DNA of 64,000 bases from Thalassospira marina (GCF_002844375.1 NZ_CP024199.1:3698001-3762000); one strand, 5' to 3'; positions 1 to 8,774 are shown, counted from the first letter of the stretch. Notes: generated from the letters alone by a model not told the origin. Translations and numbers: made by a program.

Positions 1-68
1 TAACCACCCATCAGCGGGGCCAGCCGACCCCGGGACGCCCAATTAGTAAAGGCTTGCGCCTGCAACCA

Positions 69-112
69 CAAGGGCCGTGTTCATTTGCCATAAAACGAAA
101 ACACGGCCCTTG
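69..112 (-). terminator. Hairpin after the permease gene
   Basis: A perfect 13-bp inverted repeat (arms 69-81 and 100-112, 18-base loop) lies just beyond the stop codon of the minus-strand permease. There is no long U-run after the stem on either strand, so it may end transcription weakly or simply protect the 3' end of the mRNA. Confidence 0.5.
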
Positions 113-127
113 CAGCGAACATTAAAT

Positions 128-1441
128 TCAGTCGTTTTCCGTGGCCTGCGCAGCGGCAAGATCCGCCTTGCCACGCCCGATGCTAAGCACCTGGTATAGA
201 ATAATCGCCGCCAGGGTTGCGGTGCCAATACCACCAATGGCAAAGCCACCCACATTGACGGTGAAATTACCGGCCCCGAAAATCAGGGTGATGCCCACGG
301 TAAACAGGTTACGCGGATCGGAAAAATCAACCCGGTTATCGACCCACAAACGCACCATTGCCGCGGCAATCAGACCAAATACCGCAACACCAAGCCCCCC
401 CAGCACCGGGGCAGGAATGGTATGAAGCAATGCACCAAATTTGGGCGAGAACCCCAGCAGGATGGCAATGATGGCTGCGATCACAAAGATCAGGGTTGAA
501 AAGACGCGGGTAACCGCCATGACACCCATATTTTCAACATAGGTCGTCACCCCGGTCCCACCGCCGGACCCTGCCAGCATGGTTGCCAAACCATCGCCAA
601 CAAAACCACGGCCGATATAACGGTCCATATTCTGCTTTGTCATGCCGCCAATGGCCTTGATATGCCCAAGGTTTTCAGCCACCAGAATAAAGGCCACAGG
701 GGCGATCATGACCATGGCAGAGCCTTCAAATCGCGGCGCGACGAAATTGGGCATCCCGAACCAGGCTGCCTGCGATAATTCGCTGAAATCAATGGCGGGC
801 ATCAGGCCCAAGCCGTTCCCCAGAACCAGAACCAGCAAATAGCCCAGTAAAATACCGGCGAGAATCGAAATACGGCGCAGCGCAATCGGCGCATAGACCG
901 ACACCAGCGCCACCGACAGCAGGGTTAGCAGGGACACCAGCATATGAATGCCGTTCCCGGAAATGCCGTTGATCCCGACCGGCGCCAGATTAAGGCCAAT
1001 TGCCGCACCAACGGCCCCGGTTACCGCAGGCGGCATCAGTTTTTCAACCCAGCCGGTCCCCGTTGCCATCACGATTACGCCGATCAGCACATAGACCGCG
1101 CCTGCGGCAATAATACCGCCCAATGCCCCGCCAATATCGGGATTGGGGCCTGTGCCTGCATAGCCGGTAGCCGCAATCACCACCGCGATAAAGGCAAAGG
1201 ACGACCCCAGATAGCTCGGTACACGCCCGGCAGTGCAGATAAAGAATATCAGCGTGCCGATACCGGAAAACAGAATGGCCAGATTGGGGTCAAACCCCAT
1301 CAGCAGCGGCCCCAAAATGGTGGAGCCTGACATTGCCACCAGGTGTTGCAAGCCCAGCGGAAACATTGTTCCCCACGGCAGGCGTTGATCAGGCAGCACG
1401 GTAGAAGACCGGGTCAAAGACCAGGAAGGAAAATAGCGCAT
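128..1441 (-). CDS. NCS2 family uracil/xanthine permease, UraA-like
   Basis: Inner-membrane nucleobase:proton symporter of the NCS2 family, 437 residues from the ATG at 1441, close to UraA in length. About 12-14 hydrophobic segments are visible from residue 30 onward. The family's key sites are present: Glu256 in the AENLGHI stretch, and the TTYVENMG motif around 299-306 with Glu303, matching the UraA-type TTYGENIG signature. That favours uracil over xanthine, though substrate cannot be proven from sequence. The open frame runs upstream to 1582 without resembling a permease, so the internal ATG is preferred, although no strong ribosome binding site precedes it. The gene stands alone on the minus strand, divergent from the FadR-led cluster. 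Confidence 0.88.
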   Translation of the reverse strand: MRYFPSWSLTRSSTVLPDQRLPWGTMFPLGLQHLVAMSGSTILGPLLMGFDPNLAILFSGIGTLIFFICTAGRVPSYLGSSFAFIAVVIAATGYAGTGPNPDIGGALGGIIAAGAVYVLIGVIVMATGTGWVEKLMPPAVTGAVGAAIGLNLAPVGINGISGNGIHMLVSLLTLLSVALVSVYAPIALRRISILAGILLGYLLVLVLGNGLGLMPAIDFSELSQAAWFGMPNFVAPRFEGSAMVMIAPVAFILVAENLGHIKAIGGMTKQNMDRYIGRGFVGDGLATMLAGSGGGTGVTTYVENMGVMAVTRVFSTLIFVIAAIIAILLGFSPKFGALLHTIPAPVLGGLGVAVFGLIAAAMVRLWVDNRVDFSDPRNLFTVGITLIFGAGNFTVNVGGFAIGGIGTATLAAIILYQVLSIGRGKADLAAAQATEND

Positions 1442-2068
1442 CTTTGGTAAGCCGATTTTTATGGACGTTTCGCGCGAAGGTGCCCTGCCACGGCAGCAAG
1501 ACGCACCGGGTATCGCGCCCCTGACCGGAAAAAGCAAGGTCATATAGGCAGGTAAAGGACGATGCCGGGTGATAGAAGGCAAACGCGGTGGATGTTCGGT
1601 GCTATCTGGTAACGTTGGGCGACGTTAAGAGACATTAACGGAAGTCAGGGCAAGGCGGGTGATGCTGATGCCATTTTGCCAGTGCGGGGAAGCGGGGCGA
1701 ATCAGCAATCCCGATTTTGGGAATCGCGACCATGTGAGCGATGCGAAAACAAAATTGAGTGGATAAAACCTGTCAGGGCGGATTTACAGGACCGCGACTG
1801 ACCGCGCTGGCATTCCCGGCAATTGCGGATTACAAGGGCACGCAAGCGGGCGGCCCTGCCCGTGGATCAGGCCGAACTGGGCGCGCAACGCCATTTTGCG
1901 CGCCGCATCAATTGCGGCAAAAGAATCCGCAGTGTTTTTGCCGGCCTGATTTTATCGTTCTGTTTTGAGAACGCACAGTTGCCACATTACCGGCTATGCC
2001 CTGCCCGCCCCAATCGTTAAGTTAGGTTCATACAGCAAGCCAATCTAACGAAACGAAGGAGGCTGCCC

Positions 2069-2095
2069 TTGAAAATACTTAGGAATGCAATGTGA
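2069..2095 (+). other. Eight-codon minigene with perfect Shine-Dalgarno (possible leader peptide)
   Basis: AAGGAGG at 2056-2062 sits six bases before a TTG codon that opens the short frame MKILRNAM and stops at TGA 2093-2095. A weak hairpin (2105-2109 with 2124-2128) and then a strong terminator at 2232-2264 follow. The arrangement resembles a leader peptide or a small regulatory RNA. A chance Shine-Dalgarno match is also possible, so the call is tentative. Confidence 0.25.
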
Positions 2096-2231
2096 TAAAA
2101 ACCCGGCGGTATGTGCCCATTTGCCGCCTTGGTTAAATTCCCCGCATTGCCCATTCCCTTAACGTTTTCTCTTTCCCTTTTGTCGTGGTCAACTTCCCCC
2201 CCCCCCGACCCCGTGACCACGGCAGATATAG

Positions 2232-2264
2232 CGGCCCCCTTCCCCGGGGGGCCGTTTTTCTTTT
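2232..2264 (+). terminator. Orphan rho-independent terminator
   Basis: An 8-bp GC stem (CGGCCCCC at 2232-2239 with GGGGGCCG at 2247-2254) is followed at once by a U-rich run at 2255-2264 on the plus strand. No annotated plus-strand gene lies upstream in the window, so it should serve an unannotated transcript starting somewhere in 1600-2200. Confidence 0.65.
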
Positions 2265-2452
2265 TGGGGTTGGTGCGAAGCTGCGCTAGCGTTCCGTTTT
2301 TAGGGCGAATGCCGCCCTGCTTGGCTGCCCGCCGCCACCGCATTTTTGTGTGCAGCGCAAAGCGCGGATATTTCCGCAAAATTTTTTCCCGCCAATTTTT
2401 ATAATTATCCCTGCCCCTTTGCGCGTATTTCCCGGTCACAGTGCAACGCAGC

Positions 2453-2507
2453 ATTGGTAGGACCTATTGACAGGTTGCCGAATTGCGGCATTATTCATCC
2501 TACCAAT
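2453..2507 (+). promoter_or_regulatory. FadR-type operator pair bracketing a core promoter
   Basis: ATTGGTAGGA at 2453-2462 and its exact reverse complement TCCTACCAAT at 2498-2507 form a perfect 10-bp inverted repeat. Between them lie TTGACA (2467-2472, a perfect -35) and CATTAT (2489-2494, -10, 16-bp spacing). The first arm on its own nearly fits the FadR/PdhR-type palindrome ATTGGT-N3-ACC(A)ATT with one mismatch. The regulator gene begins at 2593, so autorepression by its product is the natural reading. Confidence 0.7.
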
Positions 2508-2592
2508 AACAATTAAAAGTTCTGCGCTATTGCGCTGAATTCATTAGGGCGGAAACATATCCCTGCCAATCAAACAGGGATAAGGAAATTCG

Positions 2593-3309
2593 ATGAAAAT
2601 AGCTGACCCCGCATGGAGATCCGGCGCATCGGTTGCGTGTGACAAAATTGGCCGTGCCATTGTTGCCGGCCGGTTCCCCGAACATACGCGCCTGCCCAAG
2701 GAAGCCGAACTGGCCGCCGAATTTGCCATTTCGCGCAACACCCTGCGCGAGGCAATGAAGGCACTGGCGGCCAAATCGCTGATCGAAATTGCCCCGCGCC
2801 GTGGCACGCTGGTTTTGCCGCGATCACGCTGGAATATCCTTGATCGCGATGTTGCCGAATGGGCCGCGCAGATTTTTATCAATGATCCCGGTTTCATGAA
2901 TGAATTGCTGGCATTCCGCCGCCTTTTGGAACCTGCCGCCGCCGAGGCTGCCGCCCTGCACGCCACGCCTGACGAAGCAGCCGACATCCAGGCCGCCTAT
3001 CAGGAAATGGAACGTGCCGTTGAAATCGACGAGCTGGAAGTTTGGGTGCATGTGGATATCGAATTCCACAAGGCGGTTTTCAGGGCATCCCATAACCGTT
3101 TCATCCAGTCGGTGGCCGATTCTGTCATCCATGCCCTGCGCACCAGTTTCCTGGCGGTTAGCAACCAGCCCAGCAGCTACGCCCAGAATTTGCAGAACCA
3201 TAAAATTCTGGCCGATGCCATTGAACGCAAAGATTCCAAAGCCGCCAAACTGACCGCGGAAAAACTGATCGAAACCACCGCCGATGTGCAGCGGAAGATG
3301 CTTCGATAA
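2593..3309 (+). CDS. FadR-subfamily GntR transcriptional regulator
   Basis: DNA-binding repressor of the GntR superfamily, 238 residues. The N-terminal winged helix (about residues 15-80) has the typical run RLPKEAELAAEF...SRNTLREAMKAL and the wing RRGT. The C-terminal half (about 95-230) is an all-helical FCD ligand-binding domain of the kind that senses organic acids. The ATG has AAGGA six bases upstream. It is the first gene of a plus-strand cluster with tctCBA and three catabolic enzymes, so the expected inducer is the transported substrate or a breakdown product. Candidate operator arms flank its own promoter at 2453-2507. Confidence 0.92.
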   Translation: MKIADPAWRSGASVACDKIGRAIVAGRFPEHTRLPKEAELAAEFAISRNTLREAMKALAAKSLIEIAPRRGTLVLPRSRWNILDRDVAEWAAQIFINDPGFMNELLAFRRLLEPAAAEAAALHATPDEAADIQAAYQEMERAVEIDELEVWVHVDIEFHKAVFRASHNRFIQSVADSVIHALRTSFLAVSNQPSSYAQNLQNHKILADAIERKDSKAAKLTAEKLIETTADVQRKMLR

Positions 3310-3388
3310 CCAGACGACCTGATACCAACCGCAAACAGGCAGCCGTCAGAGCTGCCGGTGCAAAATGACCAAACCAGTGGAGGAAATG

Positions 3389-4351
3389 ATGAAAAAAGTT
3401 ACGACCCTTGCCATTCTTGCAGCATCTGTTCTGGCAAGCAGCCCGGCCTTTGCCGAATATCCTGAACGCCCGATCACGCTGATCGTGCCTTGGTCCGCCG
3501 GTGGTGGCACCGATGCCGTCGGCCGCACCATTGCCGAAGGCCTGCAGGAAAAACTTGGCAAGCCGGTTAATGTGGTGAACCGCACCGGGGCGGGTGGCGT
3601 TGTTGGCCATACGGCCATGGCCGATGCCGATGCTGATGGCTACACCATCGGGCTGGCAACGGCTGAAATCACCACCTACAAATCAATGGGCACCTCGCAG
3701 ATCACCTATCAGGACCTTACCCCAATCGGTCTTGTGAACTTCGATGCATCGGCATTCAACGTTGCCGCGGATAGCGACTGGGAAGATGTCAAATCCGCCC
3801 TGGCCGATATCAAAGCCAATCCCGGCAAATATAAAATGTCGGGCTTTCCGGTGGGCGCGGCCTATCACCTCGCCTTTTCGGGTTTCCTGAATGACAATGG
3901 CATTGACCCCAAATCGGTTCCGGTTGTGCCCAGCCAGGGTGCGGCACCGGGTTTCCAGGAACTGGCCGCTGGTGGCGTTGATATCGTGCCGTCATCCCTT
4001 CCCGAAGCCATCCCGATGCGCCAGGCCAAACGGGTAAAGACCCTGGCCGTTCTGTCGGACAAACGCCTTGATGCCTTCCCCGATGTTCCGACCGTGGAAG
4101 AAGCGATTGGCAAAAAGGCCGTTGGTGGCACCTGGCGCGGCATTGTAACGCCCAAGGGTGTGCCCGATGAAGTTGCCAAAAAGCTTGAAGCAGCCCTGAA
4201 AACGGTTGTTGAATCATCGGCCTATACCGATTTCATGAGCAAACGCGGCTTTGGCGTGAAATGGCTTCCGGCGGCAGATTTCGAGGAATTCATGAAAAAC
4301 GCCGATGAAAGCAACGCTGCCGTGATCAAGAAACTTGGTCTTGGCGAATAA
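3389..4351 (+). CDS. tctC: TctC-type periplasmic solute-binding protein (Bug family)
   Basis: Extracytoplasmic receptor of a tripartite tricarboxylate transporter, 320 residues. A Sec signal peptide ends around AFA|EYPERP, followed by the family opening ITLIVPWSAGGGTD and the VNRTGAGG loop that closes over the carboxylate ligand in Bug proteins. Three in-frame ATGs occur at 3365, 3386 and 3389. GGAGG at 3379-3383 best fits 3389, which also gives a clean signal peptide. It is followed by tctB and tctA, so all three transporter parts are present. The ligand is probably a di- or tricarboxylate, but Bug proteins bind varied acids and the sequence does not settle it. Confidence 0.9.
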   Translation: MKKVTTLAILAASVLASSPAFAEYPERPITLIVPWSAGGGTDAVGRTIAEGLQEKLGKPVNVVNRTGAGGVVGHTAMADADADGYTIGLATAEITTYKSMGTSQITYQDLTPIGLVNFDASAFNVAADSDWEDVKSALADIKANPGKYKMSGFPVGAAYHLAFSGFLNDNGIDPKSVPVVPSQGAAPGFQELAAGGVDIVPSSLPEAIPMRQAKRVKTLAVLSDKRLDAFPDVPTVEEAIGKKAVGGTWRGIVTPKGVPDEVAKKLEAALKTVVESSAYTDFMSKRGFGVKWLPAADFEEFMKNADESNAAVIKKLGLGE

Positions 4352-4375
4352 TTTCCTGCCTGTTCGGAATTTGAC

Positions 4376-4849
4376 ATGAAAATCAACGATGCCCTTTTCG
4401 GGATCGTCTTTGTCATCGTGGCAAGCGCGATCCTGATCACGGTGCAATCGTTTCCGACCCTGCCGGACCAGCCCTATGGTCCGGCAACCTTCCCCACAAT
4501 CATTGCCATCATCATGTTGCTGGGCGGCATTGCATTGTGCATTTCCGGGTATCGGGAACGGGCACACCAACCCCTGATCCAGATTGCTGCCATCATGAAA
4601 ACCCGCGACGGCCTTGTGCGCATGGCCTCGGTGCCGGTCTTCATGGTGCTTTACATCCTGCTAAGCAAACCTGTCGGCTTTCCCATTGTCGTGCCGGTTC
4701 TGCTTGCTGCCTTCCTGACCATCACCACACGCAAATGGCTGTTATCGGTTGTCATTGCCGTGGCGACCACTGCGGCACTGTGGCTGTTTTTCGTCGATTT
4801 CCTGATGGTTTCCCTGCCGCTCGGTATCCTGACAAAGGTGATTTACTGA
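4376..4849 (+). CDS. tctB: TctB-type small membrane subunit
   Basis: Small inner-membrane subunit of the tripartite tricarboxylate transporter, 157 residues with about four transmembrane segments (roughly 8-28, 40-60, 85-115 and 122-150). TctB proteins are poorly conserved in sequence; the assignment rests on size, topology and position between tctC and tctA. Its TGA stop overlaps the tctA ATG by one base (4847-4851), which points to translational coupling and a shared transcript. Confidence 0.85.
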   Translation: MKINDALFGIVFVIVASAILITVQSFPTLPDQPYGPATFPTIIAIIMLLGGIALCISGYRERAHQPLIQIAAIMKTRDGLVRMASVPVFMVLYILLSKPVGFPIVVPVLLAAFLTITTRKWLLSVVIAVATTAALWLFFVDFLMVSLPLGILTKVIY

Positions 4850-6354
4850 TGGATGTTTTTTATTCCGCGCTAGAGCAGGTATTTCGCCCCGATGTGTTGC
4901 TGATCATTCTGGGATCATCGATTTACGGCATTGTCATTGGTGCCATTCCCGGCCTGACGGCAACGATGGGCACGGCACTGCTGGTGCCGATCACGTTTTT
5001 CATGGACCCGATCCCCGCGATTGGGGCCATCGTTTCGGCCACGACCATGGCGATTTTTGCCGGTGACATTCCCGGTGCGCTTTTGCGTATTCCCGGTACC
5101 CCGGCATCGGCGGCCTATACCGACGAAGCCTATCAGATGCGCGAAAAGGGGCTGGTTGAGCTGGCCCTTGGCACCAATGTGATCTGTTCCATGATCGGCG
5201 GGCTGGTTGGTGTGCTGGTTCTGGTACTGGCTGCACCGCAAATTGCCGAATTTTCCCTGATGTTTTCCAGCTATGAATATTTCTGGCTGGCCGTTCTGGG
5301 CCTTTCCTGCGCGATCATGGTGTCACGCGGTTCGGCGATTAAAAGCACATTGTCACTGACCATCGGCTTGATGCTGTCGATGATCGGGATCGATGTGGTG
5401 ATGGGCATCAAACGTTTTACCTTTGGTGATACCGAACTGGTGGGCGGCATTTCCATTATTCCCACCCTGATCGGCATGTTCGCCATTACCGAAATTTTGC
5501 GCAAAATTGGCGAATTGCGTGAATTGCCCCCCGTACCGCCGGTGCATGTATCGCGCATGATGTCGGGCGTTGGATCATCGATCTGGAAATATAAGGGCGG
5601 GATTACCCGGTCATCCCTGCTGGGCACCATGATTGGCGCACTGCCCGGTGCCGGGGCCGATATTGCCGCCTGGGTTTCCTATGCGGTATCCAAAAAGTTT
5701 TCCAAAACACCGGAAAAATACGGCACCGGCCATATCGAAGGCATTGTTTCGGCATCCAGCGCCAATAACGCCGCCCTGTCGGGTGCCTATGTGCCGACAC
5801 TGGTTTTTGGCATTCCCGGCGATACCATTACCGCCATTCTGATTGGTGTTTTGCTGATGAAGGGCATTACACCGGGACCAATGGTGTTTGTCATGGATGC
5901 CGGGCTGGTGAATGCCATTTTCATGGTGTTTGTGCTGGCCAATATCATCATGGTGCCCATCGGCATTGGGGCGGTTTTGATGTCGCGCCATGTGCTGGGC
6001 ATTCCGCAAGCCATCCTGTTTCCCATCATCCTGCTGTTTTGCGTGATCGGTGCCTATGCCGCAAACAATACCCTGTTTGATGTGTGGGTGATGCTGGTGG
6101 TGGGGCTTGTCGCCTATGTGCTTGAGGAAAACGATTTCCCGCTGGCCCCCATGATCCTGGCGCTGATTTTGGGACCATTGATTGAAGAAAACTTCATGAA
6201 ATCCATGATCAAGGCCGATGGCAACCTGCTGGACTTTTTCAGCCGGCCGGTCAGCGGCACGCTGGGGGTTGTGACACTGGCAATCTGGGCGGTGCTGATC
6301 GTGATGTCGCTGCGTAATCGCCATCGCAAGCAAACCGCCGATATCCCGGCATAA
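4849..6354 (+). CDS. tctA: TctA-type large permease subunit
   Basis: Large permease of the tripartite tricarboxylate transporter, 501 residues with about 11-12 membrane segments. The family hallmarks are present: GAIPGLTATMG near residue 28, the ALPGAGADIAAWVSY stretch near 265, and the ASSANNAALSGAYVPTLVFGIPGD run near 305-330, the signature of the TctA transport path. The frame is open upstream to 4537, but that part overlaps tctB and is not permease-like. The start at 4849, overlapping the tctB stop, is therefore used. Transport by this family is driven by a cation gradient rather than ATP. Confidence 0.93.
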   Translation: MDVFYSALEQVFRPDVLLIILGSSIYGIVIGAIPGLTATMGTALLVPITFFMDPIPAIGAIVSATTMAIFAGDIPGALLRIPGTPASAAYTDEAYQMREKGLVELALGTNVICSMIGGLVGVLVLVLAAPQIAEFSLMFSSYEYFWLAVLGLSCAIMVSRGSAIKSTLSLTIGLMLSMIGIDVVMGIKRFTFGDTELVGGISIIPTLIGMFAITEILRKIGELRELPPVPPVHVSRMMSGVGSSIWKYKGGITRSSLLGTMIGALPGAGADIAAWVSYAVSKKFSKTPEKYGTGHIEGIVSASSANNAALSGAYVPTLVFGIPGDTITAILIGVLLMKGITPGPMVFVMDAGLVNAIFMVFVLANIIMVPIGIGAVLMSRHVLGIPQAILFPIILLFCVIGAYAANNTLFDVWVMLVVGLVAYVLEENDFPLAPMILALILGPLIEENFMKSMIKADGNLLDFFSRPVSGTLGVVTLAIWAVLIVMSLRNRHRKQTADIPA

Positions 6355-6373
6355 CAACGCATTTGCATAAATT

Positions 6374-6389
6374 TGCGGCCCCGGCCGCA
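6374..6389 (+). repeat. Intercistronic hairpin between tctA and the SDR gene
   Basis: TGCGGC (6374-6379) pairs with GCCGCA (6384-6389) over a four-base loop, 19 bases after the tctA stop. There is no U-run, so it is more likely an mRNA stability or processing element than a terminator. Confidence 0.4.
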
Positions 6390-6400
6390 CCGAGGTTTGA

Positions 6401-7108
6401 ATGACTAGAACAATCGTTATCATTGGCGGCTCCAGCGGGATTGGCCATGCCATTGCGTGTGGCTTTACCCGCCAGGAAAACAGCCACGTTATTGCAACCG
6501 GTATCGAGGCATCGGCCCCCGAAGGCTTTGCCGGTGACCTGCTGGAATTCCAGTCGCTTGATGTTGGTAACACCGCTGCCGTAAAGGCCTTTTTCTCGAC
6601 CCTTGACCGGCTTGATGTGCTGGTGAATTGCGCCGGTATCATCCGCCGCAATGGCGAGGAATTTACTGCCAGCGGCTTTGAACAGGTGATTGATATCAAC
6701 CTCAATGGCACCCTGCGCTGCTGCGAGGCGGCAAAACCGCTTCTGGCACGCAATGGCGGCTGCATTATCAATACTGCCTCGATGCTGACCTTTTTTGGCA
6801 GTGCGTTTTCCCCGGCCTATTCGGCATCCAAAGGCGGCATCGGGCAATTGACCCGTTCGCTTGCCAGTGCCTGGGCCAGCGAAAATATCCGCGTTAATGC
6901 CATTGCACCGGGCTGGATCAAAACCGACCTGACCGCCGCCCTTGAGAAAAACACCGAACGCAGTGCGCAAATCATTGCCCGCACTCCGATGCAACGCTGG
7001 GGCAACCCCGATGATCTGGTGGGACCGGCATTGTTTCTGGCATCTGATGCGGCCGGTTTTGTAACCGGCGCACTTTTACCTGTTGATGGCGGCTATAGCG
7101 CCAACTAG
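6401..7108 (+). CDS. Short-chain dehydrogenase/reductase
   Basis: NAD(P)-dependent oxidoreductase of the classical SDR family, 235 residues. Seen in order: the nucleotide-binding GGSSGIG near 9-15, NCAG at 76-79, the catalytic Ser127, Tyr140 and Lys144 (YSASK), and the PGWIKTDL stretch after it. It resembles 3-oxoacyl-ACP reductase, gluconate 5-dehydrogenase and KduD-type enzymes. Substrate cannot be read directly. Its place behind tctCBA and before an aldolase suggests oxidation of a hydroxyl group on the imported acid to give the 2-oxo acid substrate of the next enzyme. GAGG lies upstream of the ATG. Confidence 0.87.
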   Translation: MTRTIVIIGGSSGIGHAIACGFTRQENSHVIATGIEASAPEGFAGDLLEFQSLDVGNTAAVKAFFSTLDRLDVLVNCAGIIRRNGEEFTASGFEQVIDINLNGTLRCCEAAKPLLARNGGCIINTASMLTFFGSAFSPAYSASKGGIGQLTRSLASAWASENIRVNAIAPGWIKTDLTAALEKNTERSAQIIARTPMQRWGNPDDLVGPALFLASDAAGFVTGALLPVDGGYSAN

Positions 7109-7377
7109 GCCCGCCAAAACCATAAACCAGCGTGTTGGTGACACGGCCCGTAAAAACACAGGCTTTGCCACCTTCACCACACCGACCATCGCCCAAACAT
7201 GACTGGCCCGCGCCCGATATCGACCGGCGACCGGACCTTGGTTGCGAAAACGCATTATGGCCTGACACCAACCGCGATCGTGATCCGGCCCTGGTCTGGT
7301 TTTCGGCTCCGGTCCCTGCCTCAGCTTCGGCCCGGATCAAGATCCGCGCCTGCCAGCACCTTTTGAAAGGACACAGC

Positions 7378-8070
7378 ATGACCGAATTTGAAAATGACAG
7401 CGCCCTTTTTACCACCCTGAAAACCGAGCTTTTCACCGCTGTAATCGGTGATGTGCTTGACCAGATGGGCCTGACCCGTCAGTTCCTGCCCGCTGAAATT
7501 GCCCCACTGGTGCCGGGCACCAAAATTGCCGGGCGGGCAATGCCCGTGCTGGAGGCCGACATTTTCGATAACGGCCATCCGGCTTCCAACGGCCCGCTTG
7601 CCAACAAGCCCTTTGGCCTGATGCTTGAGGCACTGGATGATTTGCGGGAAAACGAAATCTATATCGCCACCGGTGCGTCGCTTCGCTATGCGCTGTGGGG
7701 GGAGCTTATGTCCACCCGCGCCCTGCATTTAAAGGCAGCCGGTGCCATTCTTGATGGCTATGTTCGTGATGCACAGGGCATTCGCGATTTGGGCTTTCCT
7801 GCCTTTTGCCGGGGCATTTACGCCCAGGACCAGGGACCGCGCGGCAAGGTGATTGATTTTCGCTGCACCATTGAAATTGGTGGTGTGAAGATTGCACCGG
7901 GTACGCTTTTGTTTGGTGATGAAGAAGGCGTTCTTGCCATCCCGCGTGAGGCCGAGGCCGAAGCCATTACCCGCGCCCTGGAAAAAGTGAAAAGCGAAAA
8001 CATCGTTGCCGATGCCATCAAAGGCGGCATGAGCGCGACCGATGCCTTCGCCACCTATGGCGTTATGTAA
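7378..8070 (+). CDS. RraA-like protein, probable HMG/CHA-type aldolase
   Basis: Member of the RraA / 4-hydroxy-4-methyl-2-oxoglutarate aldolase fold, often mislabelled demethylmenaquinone methyltransferase; 230 residues. The aldolase signature is present: WGELMSTRA near 107-115, then ILDGYVRDAQGIRDLGFPAFCRG near 124-146, with Asp126, Arg130 and Asp131 where class II pyruvate aldolases bind metal and the 2-oxo acid. That favours a real lyase/decarboxylase over the RNase E inhibitor RraA. The long frame begins at 7132, but AAAGGA six bases before the ATG at 7378 and the start of homology fix this start. About 270 bases without a gene separate it from the SDR. Confidence 0.85.
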   Translation: MTEFENDSALFTTLKTELFTAVIGDVLDQMGLTRQFLPAEIAPLVPGTKIAGRAMPVLEADIFDNGHPASNGPLANKPFGLMLEALDDLRENEIYIATGASLRYALWGELMSTRALHLKAAGAILDGYVRDAQGIRDLGFPAFCRGIYAQDQGPRGKVIDFRCTIEIGGVKIAPGTLLFGDEEGVLAIPREAEAEAITRALEKVKSENIVADAIKGGMSATDAFATYGVM

Positions 8071-8249
8071 CCAGCAATGCCCTAACGCCCTATCCCCCTG
8101 GTGCCACCAAAGCCACCACACCCGACCCGGCGGAACAGGGCGCATACAGAAATACCCGGCTTGCAGGCACGCCCACAACACGGGGCATCAGGCACAACGA
8201 CAAAGCCCGCCTGCAAACCGCACAGGACAGGACCAAGGAGAAAACAGAA

Positions 8250-8774
8250 ATGACAGATACCAGCCAGGATCAGGCCCGCATGCCCTATCAATTGGCCATG
8301 CCCGCCGAAGCCGGACGTGACATTGTCGTGGAACATGCCATCCCGCAGGATGACCGCATCTGGGTGCCGCAGGCAGAAAATGTATGGTTCCGCCCGCTTT
8401 GCCTGAATGCCAGCCAGGGATACTGGGTGAACCTGTTAAAGGTGCGCAAATCAGGCGTGCTGAGCCGCCATCGCCACCCCAACCCGGTGCATGGCATGGT
8501 CCTGAAGGGCCGCTGGCATTATCTGGAACATGACTGGGTCGCCAATGAAGGCGGATATGTTTATGAACCGCCGGGAGAAACCCACACCCTGGTCGTGCCC
8601 GATGATGTCGAAGAAATGATCACGATGTTTCAGGTAAATGGCGTGATGTATTATGTCGACCCGTGGGGAAAACATATGGGTTATGAAGACGTTTTTACCA
8701 AAATCGACATGTGCCGCGCCCACTACACCAAAATCGGCCTTGGTGCCGGTTATGTGGATCAGTTTATTCGCTAA
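8250..8774 (+). CDS. Cupin, 2,4'-dihydroxyacetophenone dioxygenase-like
   Basis: Single-domain cupin of 174 residues, resembling the 2,4'-dihydroxyacetophenone dioxygenase family, which cleaves an aliphatic C-C bond next to a carbonyl using non-haem iron. Candidate metal ligands are His74 and His76 (SRHRHP), a Glu near 93 and His112 (PPGETHTL). The surrounding VNLLKVRKSG and VLKGRWHYLEHDW stretches fit the family. AAGGAG lies nine bases before the ATG. It is the last gene of the FadR/tct cluster and is followed by a hairpin. In this context it could be a C-C cleaving dioxygenase or a sugar-acid isomerase-like cupin; substrate unknown. Confidence 0.8.
   Translation: MTDTSQDQARMPYQLAMPAEAGRDIVVEHAIPQDDRIWVPQAENVWFRPLCLNASQGYWVNLLKVRKSGVLSRHRHPNPVHGMVLKGRWHYLEHDWVANEGGYVYEPPGETHTLVVPDDVEEMITMFQVNGVMYYVDPWGKHMGYEDVFTKIDMCRAHYTKIGLGAGYVDQFIR

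Larger units (their letters stand above)
1442..2452. other. Long non-coding interval between permease and FadR regulator
   Basis: About 1 kb with no convincing protein gene. The open frames here (1759-1968, 1823-2020 and 2111-2404 plus; 2017-2454 minus) have unusual composition, no good ribosome binding site and no family resemblance. It should carry the permease promoter. It also holds a perfect ribosome binding site before an eight-codon frame near 2069 and a plus-strand terminator at 2232-2264, described separately. Confidence 0.6.

Noticed and set aside
2017..2454. A 145-codon minus-strand frame in the long intergenic region
   Set aside because: Runs backwards through a terminator, a poly-C tract and an operator arm; no ribosome binding site and no plausible fold.
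5611..6771. A 386-codon minus-strand frame across tctA and the SDR gene
   Set aside because: His/Gln/Asn-rich composition typical of shadow frames; both plus-strand genes are clear.
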